DNA of 64,000 nucleotides, from NCBI GenBank assembly GCA_949825065.1, contig OX463859.1, forward strand, positions 22,151,847 to 22,215,846, read 5' to 3'. Under the pieces are notes generated by a model, which was not told the DNA's origin, did no database searches, and worked only from the letters and a program-made list of their open reading frames with translations. The stretch is from Odontocerum albicorne (lineage: Eukaryota > Arthropoda > Insecta > Trichoptera > Odontoceridae). Positions 56,040 through 64,000 of the stretch are shown here, piece after piece. Position 1 is the stretch's first letter, and each line of letters starts with the position of its first letter. The position numbers and the translations under genes are program-made.

Positions 56040-56456
56040 CAGGTCTCCCTAACGTTGAATATCACTTAAGGGTAGATATCTTTGTCCCGGGCAGACCGAA
56101 AAAGAACTCCAACGCCCCTTATCCAATCACGTATATTGCGGATCCAATCCAACGGATCCAATCCAATCCTTGCGGATCCACCTCCAATCACGTATATTGC
56201 GGATCCAGGAGATTTGCCTCCTGCCAACACCTCTTCGGCCTTCTATGTTGCCTTAGATGATCAGGTGCAGTAATTTGTACTTTGCTCCTCCAAGTACATG
56301 ACCCAAGTAGGACACCTTTCGGATTTTAATATTAGTCAGCAACTCTCTATCAACTTTGGCTCTTTGAAGAACCCTTGTATTGCTGACCATATCCGTCCAG
56401 GGTATCCGTAGCATTCTCCAGTGCATCCACATTTCGAATGCTTCCAGTCGGTTCAT
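56040..56456 (-). mobile_element. LINE-B C-terminal remnant with internal duplication
   Basis: The minus strand reads RLEAFEMWMHWRMLRIPWTD, then NTRVLQRAKVDRELLTNIKI, RKVSYLGHVLGGAKYKLLHL, then a break, then GNIEGRRGVGRRQISWIRNI and RDW. This is the post-reverse-transcriptase region of LINE-B. The GGATCCGCAATATACGTGAT piece that encodes IRNIRDW is duplicated with changes (56,130-56,205), inserting extra codons. Confidence 0.8.
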
Positions 56457-57879
56457 ACTACTTACTTTACTTAAATTATATTACATAGCCGAAAAAACTA
56501 CAGAATATAATAATGTGTTAGTTCGGAAATGAAACACAACATTACTGTCTTGGAATTGAGCGTTTGCCTTATACATTTTCTAATCAAATGTATAAAGTGA
56601 ATTGATCTATACATCTTATGGTATTCTTCAACTTTTTTTGTAATATTTTTAATCTGTTAAAAAAAGTGTGTTCGAATCCCAAGTTAGGATATATTCTTTG
56701 AGAATATAATTGCTTTTTTTTTTATTAAAATTATAAAGTATTTGTCACAATTTAACTCCAGGAACATCATCTCCTATAAACACATCCTAAATTTACACTG
56801 TTCGTAGGTAGAACTTATAATAAATGACTTCCTCACTAACATAATAACCTTAATTTTATTTAAATTGTTCTAAGAACCTCTTGCTCTCATTTTTCAACTG
56901 AAGTCAATAAATTAATGTATAGAGAATGAATCGAGAAACTTTTCAATTTCTTCGAGTCAGTGGTGCTCCCAGATAAAATATTTGTACAAATGCTTATAGA
57001 AATTTCTCAATTACTTTAGTTTTTCACGCATTTTAAACAACTGTGGGTTTTACATAAAAAAACGTCAACATGGGTTATGTGACATTATTTAAAAAAATAT
57101 AACAAAAACTTACATAGCTTACATAAAAAAAATCAGATCGATCCCTCCTTCATCCCACGTTGTTATGTTATGGGGGGTAATAAGTCTTCAACCAACACGA
57201 TCTACAGTAGAAGATCGAAATCTTTTTATTTTTTTATGAGTGAGACGTCACAAAGTGACAAAATGGGATCTGCCCAAAGGAATTTTTACTCTGGTGGTGT
57301 CCCACCTAAGTGTGAAAAGATTATTATCGACGATGGACTAAGTTATGACGTCAAGAGTTGAAGGAATATGACTCACAGTGTAGGAAATATACTTAGTAAG
57401 CGGCTTAAGGCTTGGAAGGTTACATATATAGGTTAAACCTGATTACGTGCAAAGGTGAGAAAGAAAAGAAAAATACGAAAATCTAAGAAATGAAAAATAC
57501 GTAGTAATAAGGAATATTTGTCAACAATAAAAAAATCATTGTTAAGTCGAAATTATCAACTCCATTCTCGAAAATAATCAATATTCAACTAAATAATCAA
57601 CTCCAACAGTTACATGGAAACAGTAATTTACTTTTTTTTTTAATGTTTGAGTTGTCAATATCCGAGACCCTATTCCAAATATACAGCCCACGAAATAACG
57701 AACAGCAGTTCTACGTTTTACCAGTCTAAACAAATCAATGTTTCTTGTATCTAAAATAGTTATCAAGAACATAAAACCATTATTTTTTTCATAATAATTT
57801 TATTAGATACTTTTAGCAATCTAAATAAATTAAGATAGCCCATCACACCCCTTGTACAATAAACTAATTATAATACAGA
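56457..57879. other. No gene recognised
   Basis: An open stretch of 63 codons at 57,170-57,361 (includes SAQRNFYSGGVPPKCEKI) has somewhat protein-like composition but no acceptor and no domain I know. It may be transposon-derived. Two TGACGT-like sites lie at 57,241 and 57,348. Confidence 0.4.
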
Positions 57880-57960
57880 TATTTAATCACCTGTATCACT
57901 TTTAGGGTACGCAGAGTAAACAGTTTTCTATTCATAAACATAACTTTTGTTTCCAACACA
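57880..57960 (-). mobile_element. Possible LINE-A 3' end relic
   Basis: AGGGTACGCAGAGTAAACAG resembles the reversed terminal block GGGTAGGCAAAG / GGGTAAGCAGAGAGG. Weak. Confidence 0.3.
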
Positions 57961-58249
57961 TCAATATTTCATTTTATTTATTTGTCCAATGTAGGTTGAT
58001 TTTGACCATTTCAATCTTTACAACATACTCATATAAATTAAAATTTGAAATTTAGTATGCCCATGTGTAAAAAACCTAAACCGTTACAAAAAGTAAAAAC
58101 ATTAATATTACTAAATTGCAATCAGAAAGAAGTACATACGAGTACATTCCAATATACACACAAGCACATAACAAGCCAGGGTTCAGAAGACCACGCATGA
58201 AACCAATCTAGAAAAACAGTATACATAAAAAAAACACATGTGATCAGGT

Positions 58250-58895
58250 GAATTCGAAGGCTGCTGGATAGTAATCGTGTTGTTTTTGGTCAAAAACTCA
58301 TCATGTCTTTCGCGATTTCAACGCGGTCCTTTTTTGCATGAAATTGAGGTCTTTCGGCACCAGTTTTGCAGCGTCACGTCTGAAGCCGAAATCACTAACC
58401 AAAATGTCTTGAGCGGATCCATAAGCGATGTTTAAGTCCTCTGCCAGCTTTCTAATGGTCAATTTGCGATTTTCGGCCAACATTTCTTTGATTTTATCGA
58501 TGTTTTCATCGGTTTTCGACTGCCACTGCGTTCGTCATTCTCGACCGACTCACGACCACTTATGAAGCGTTCGTGCCACCGAAAAACACTTCTCCAACAT
58601 TTCCAAGGTCTGCGGACCGTTAAATCCGTTTTACACACTAAATTTAATGCAAATTCGTTGATACACAGTTGATGCCATTTTCAAACTTGTAAAAAATCGA
58701 AAACACGCACAAAGGTAGATGTACTCAGTACAGCGTTACTTTTACAAATGTCAAGCTATGACGCTGAAATTTGAAGGAAAGTGTCAATGATAGATGTGGT
58801 AACCTAACAAAAAAAAAAGAGTTCCAATCGGGTGACTGACAGCGCCACACGGTGGCCGGTCCTAAAACTTTTTGATCAAGGAAGTATCCTTTTTT
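58250..58895 (-). mobile_element. Mariner-type transposon 5' half
   Basis: From about 58,684 the minus strand encodes, with several stops and a frameshift, ASTVYQRICIKFSV, GPQTLEMLEKC, then KMLAENRKLTIRKLAEDLNI and AYGSAQDILVSDFGFRRDAA and KLVPKDLNF. This is the double helix-turn-helix DNA-binding region at the N-terminus of mariner transposases; the catalytic half is missing. The outer end near 58,890 is probably ACTTCCTTGATCAAAAAGTT (minus strand); the other end is deleted. It is a different family from the mariner at 30.8 kb. Confidence 0.75.
58301..58483 (-). pseudogene. Mariner transposase DNA-binding domain fragment
   Basis: The 60-residue open part (MLAENRKLTIRKLAEDLNIA...) is the second helix-turn-helix and the start of the linker. 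It is bounded by a frameshift at the C-terminal side, where RTALKSRKT replaces the expected continuation. Confidence 0.75.
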
Positions 58896-60055
58896 GTTTT
58901 TTTTGTGCATGTGTAAGTCATAAAATTCCCACAACACGTGCATCTCTATAATATAACGTCCACTCTTCTTATTTTCAAATGCACGTTTCACTTCCATTCG
59001 TCATGGTGGGCACCAATACACTATTGTGTATTGTTATTTACATGGCAATTAGTGAAGCCATTGAACGATAGCAAGTTAATAAATATGAACAAAAATAAGT
59101 AATAACATTACACTAAAAAAAAGGACGTAGGGAGACTATATAACTAATTTGAGATATGCAAAAGTTAGTTTAAGTCTTTATTGATAATGGACGCTGTGAC
59201 TTAGTTGGTAACTTATTTGTCCTTAAATCATGAAAATACAGACATGATAATAGTTAACAGAAGTTTTCGTCGGGTTAAAATGGTATCAAATAAAATTTAA
59301 CAGTAAGAAACACAAAACTCACTTATGTGCATCAAAAATTATTCATTTTTATTTACTTATGACTATTTATACACTTTTACTGTGTAGAACACAACCTGGC
59401 GGGCTTATTGACAAACGACAACCAACCAGAAAAAAATATTACGATAAGCACTTGGTTCACAGTTAAAAAAAACATATTTACAAAAAAATAAATAAAAGGA
59501 AACTATTATATGTCACGTAAAGTTAACTTGAATGATGATTGACATTTCGAAGACTTCACAACCTTCATCCTCATAGTGATGTCGATATAATAAGAATAGA
59601 ACCATTCGGTTTTTTTTTTCACAATGATAACCTAGACAACGCACTTACAACAAGCGTGGTAGTCTTATGGTAGAAGGTATTTGTTTCCTGAGTCTGAAGG
59701 CATGGACAGTATAGGACGATGGAAGTAATGACAATTTGCTATAGTTCATCTGTAAATCAATTGGTATTTTATTTTTCACATACTTGTTTATTTCCTTTCA
59801 AAATGAAACGTTTGCTTCATAAAAATTTTAATTTATCAAGATTCATACAATTTTGTTCAAACAATTTTGCAGGCAAATTACTTTGACCTAAAAATGTCTC
59901 AAGCATACAAAATCTTCAGCGTTCACATGAGCAAATTGCACATTTCGTGTTAAATAGTGCATTTGTATGAACATAAAATGAACCCCTACACCGCTTGTGT
60001 TTTAAGTTCCCGTATTTACTCAAGACGCCACGCCGTGACGATGAAGTTGGGCGTT
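58896..60055. other. No gene recognised; possible upstream regulatory region
   Basis: AT-rich until about 59,980, then more balanced as the promoter below is reached. No repeat family identified. Confidence 0.4.
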
Positions 60056-60091
60056 TATAAAAGGCTAGTGGATAGTTGAACGTTTTTCAGT
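60056..60091 (+). promoter_or_regulatory. TATA box and arthropod initiator
   Basis: TATAAAAGG begins at 60,056 and the initiator TCAGT at 60,087, so the A of TCAGT (60,089) lies 33 bases after the TATA start. Both elements match arthropod consensus and have the usual spacing, a combination that is rare by chance. It predicts transcription to the right. Confidence 0.65.
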
Positions 60092-60181
60092 AAGACGGTA
60101 CTTCGCTGAGAATTTCTTACAGTCACAATAATGTAAAGTGATATTTGAGTACAAGATGTATCTAAAAGTCGTGCTTCTGGG
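60089..60181 (+). CDS. Possible first exon of another secreted-protein gene
   Basis: From the predicted start at 60,089 about 65 bases of leader run to ATG at 60,155 with context ACAAGATG. The frame reads MYLKVVLL, the typical start of a signal peptide, and then meets G|GTTAAA, a weak possible donor, at about 60,180. Cuticle and other secreted insect proteins often have such a first exon with few codons. An earlier ATG at 60,131 is followed at once by a stop. The following exons were not found in the window. Without the promoter I would not call it. Confidence 0.45.
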
Positions 60182-61815
<1,634 letters not shown>

Positions 61816-61884
61816 ATATTTTAATATTAAAAAATAATATTATGAATACATATTCATAAAATATAATTCTGGATATATATTCCC

Positions 61885-62340
61885 AATATCTTTGAAGCGA
61901 AAGGCTTGCGTATGGCTGTGGGATATGGACGCTCACAGCAAAGAACACACAAAAGCTCCAGACCGCACAAAAGAGCATGGAGAGATGTATGTTGGGGTAT
62001 ACTAAAAGAGATCACAAACGAAACGCTTGGATTCGACAAATAAAACAAAGATAGATGACGTAATAAAGGTGTGCAAAAAAACGAAGTGGCAGTGGGCAGG
62101 GCACGTAGCCAGAATGTCAGACTCCCGATGGACGTCCGAAATAATCCAATGGTATCCAAGAGTCATAAACAGGCTCAGAAAAAGACCAAAGGTACGCTGG
62201 ATGGTTGAAATCAAGAAGAATGGCAGCATCACATGGGACCAACGAGCAAAAAAAACTAATTATTTGGAGTCAACTTGGGAAGATCTTCATCCAGCAGTGG
62301 ATCGACCCAGGTTGACAATGATGATGATGATGATATATTC
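61885..62340 (+). mobile_element. LINE C-terminal remnant with (ATG)n tail
   Basis: The plus strand reads [20 protein letters not shown], then [14 protein letters not shown], a frameshift near 62,045, then VIKVCKKTKWQWAGHVARMS, DSRWTSEIIQWYPR, KRPKVRWMVEIKK, ending in a run of ATGATG at 62,318-62,333. This is a different LINE group from the fragment upstream, with the WQWAGHVARM signature. Confidence 0.85.
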
Positions 62341-62622
62341 ATAAAAAAATATAAAATTCTGGTGCAAAGGAAAGTTTCCAACAGCAATAAAAATGTCTAG
62401 GCCCATACATATATATATTTTTAATTTTTATACAATATTTTTTGGTTGCTTATGTAAAAGGTCGTTTTACCCCCCGGCGCTTTCATTACCACGTAATAAT
62501 CTCAACACCAGAAAAAATAAAGAGACATTGAATAAAATCCAGACTGGAACCATTAAAAAAGCGACAAGGTTTTTTTGACTCACCTTCATATTTTTAAGTT
62601 TTTTTACAAATTTAAAAATATT
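62341..62622. other. No gene recognised
   Basis: AT-rich without features. Confidence 0.4.
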
Positions 62623-62668
62623 AAATATTTTTAAGTTTGTAAAAAAATTTACAAACTTAAAAATATTT
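62623..62668. repeat. Perfect hairpin, 21-bp arms and 4-base spacer
   Basis: AAATATTTTTAAGTTTGTAA plus A (62,623-62,643) pairs with 62,648-62,668. A third, imperfect copy of the arm lies at 62,588-62,622. Confidence 0.9.
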
Positions 62669-62889
62669 CATAATACATTAGTTAAATATATAAAAAATAT
62701 ATATTTCATACAAGTATTAAAAATACACATAGGCTGAAAACCAATGACTATTATTGGCACGAAACCCATTAAACTTAAACACTGTCTAATTAAATGTACA
62801 TATTGGTGAATTGATTCATTAATTCATATTGTATTCCTCAACATATTCTTACACTTTACTTGTTCTTCATAGTGACATTTCAAATCTGT

Positions 62890-62992
62890 CAGTAATAGGG
62901 GGGTTTTATTCCAAATTGTAGTGCTCTTGAGGGCAGTCTACACTATAAACGGCGTTGTTTAAATTGCCCTTTTATTATTATTATTATTAATT
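62890..62992 (+). repeat. TTA-tailed dispersed repeat, copy 8 (3' part)
   Basis: GTGCTCTTGAGGGCAGTCTA, CACTATAAACGGCGTTGTTT, then AAATTGCCCTTTTATTATTA with (TTA)n. Confidence 0.65.
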
Positions 62993-64000
62993 GATGATGC
63001 GGACACTATAGATAAGCTAGACTGGTAAGGTATATTGTCTTCAGTGTCAATAATCGAGCCTTTGCATTAAGAACCACTGAAGTATGTAATTCATAGTTCA
63101 TCGTTGCACGTGCTAGAAATACTACTGCATGTGGGCAAACAATATCACTCGCCCACATCTAGTGCCAACGGAAATTGTTACCTGACGATTTTTTTATTCA
63201 TAGTATCCAAGAGGTGAATTGATTCATTTGTTTTAGACGTTCAAGTTGGGTCAGTAGCCCGAATTCACAGTCAGACCTTAACGCATAATACTGAATCGTA
63301 ACTATTTTTACTGAAGAAATAATTATGACGTTAAAATTAAAACTTCGTAGAATTTTATCGTAGTTTCCTTAATTAAGGGACTACCTTACCATTAAGTTTA
63401 GAGCATGTGAAGTCTGACTCTGAATACAAATCACGAAATTTTAAAATGAGAAATTAGTATTTACTTTTTAGGCCAGATTATGAATTCGGGCACTTGTGTC
63501 TAGAATTATGTTTATGCCACGAAACTAAGTTGCGGAGAATCGTCTTGAGAAGAAAACTTTTAAGTTCAAACTGATCGATACGTCCCAAAGACCCAGAGAA
63601 GTTCGTCAAGATATTTGTCTGGGTTGGCAAAGTATACAAGAAATAATTGAATTTTCTCTAATAGATTCTCCAACGATGTTGACATTTGTACTTAAACTTT
63701 CCTCTCGAACTGCTGTTAATTGTCCTTTAGCTTGTTTCACAGAAGTCAAATGGCTAAAGTGGATTATTTTCGAAAGGACCAATAGTTTAAAGATGTCGTT
63801 AAACTTGATAACTAAGTTTAGTACACAGTTAAAGTGGCTTTGTTAGGTGGTTAAGTGTGGAAAAATCAGTTTAATCATTTTGTTGTAGTTAGTTTTACGA
63901 ATAATATTGGAAATAAAAATATAAAGTTATACGAGTATTGAATCAATGATTTTAAATGAAAGAGTTTCAGAAAAAATGTTCTGAAGAATATAAAAAAACC
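62993..64000. other. No gene recognised at the window end
   Basis: No coding block of the Osiris-like gene or of the gene predicted to start at 60,089 could be placed here. Confidence 0.4.

Noticed and set aside
56036..56260. Open plus-strand block in the right phase to be the last exon of the Osiris-like gene
   Set aside because: The minus strand of the same bases reads as the LINE-B C-terminus (RRGVGRRQISWIRNI), so the plus frame is most likely a shadow.
57170..57361. 63-residue protein as a gene or exon
   Set aside because: No acceptor, donor or known domain; kept only as a note.

Overview
The window looks like AT-rich nuclear DNA of an insect. Open reading frames are short, exons are separated by introns of several kilobases, splice sites have GT/AG form, and most of the space is filled by old transposable elements. 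The main gene has the layout of the insect-specific Osiris (DUF1676) family. Order cannot be settled from the sequence; nothing bacterial, organellar or plasmid-like is seen.

Layout. 1-19.2 kb holds no convincing host gene. It contains Penelope-like element (PLE) pieces, many 3' ends of one LINE family (LINE-A here), SINE-like tRNA-derived fragments, a pogo-like transposase remnant and a tandem array at 14.1-14.7 kb. From 19,255 a plus-strand gene begins and runs beyond 55,912. A non-coding leader exon boundary (19,255), a first coding exon with signal peptide (19,389-20,244), a hydrophobic DUF1676-type exon (33,429-33,599) and three further exons (43,597-43,789; 49,890-49,980; 55,665-55,912) join in one continuous frame with matching intron phases. 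The last exon ends in a donor, so the 3' end is missing or unrecognised. Two further blocks also match the intron phase and end in stop codons: a tryptophan-repeat exon (25,725-26,137) and a short Cys-containing exon (42,489-42,607). They may be alternative terminal exons, giving about 422- and 381-residue secreted proteins that differ from the long membrane-type form.

The introns carry mariner copies (30.8-31.8 kb, DD34D with TA flanks), a deleted hAT element with 8-bp target duplication (47.4-48.2 kb), a perfect 426-bp inverted pair of PLE ends inserted in a CR1-like LINE (37.1-38.8 kb), several minisatellites and a roughly 1.1-kb array with a 7-unit higher-order period (51.2-52.3 kb). The 56-64 kb part has more LINE and mariner remnants, two long (AT)n microsatellites bounding a LINE fragment, and a TATA-plus-TCAGT core promoter near 60,056-60,091. 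That promoter precedes a short secreted-type first exon, so another plus-strand gene may start there and continue outside the window.

The most interesting points are the two possible alternative C-termini of the Osiris-like gene, the promoter at 60 kb, an unnamed TTA-tailed dispersed repeat with at least eight copies, and strong over-representation of the octamer TACGAGTA/TACTCGTA. All calls come from reading alone; no database search or computation was run.
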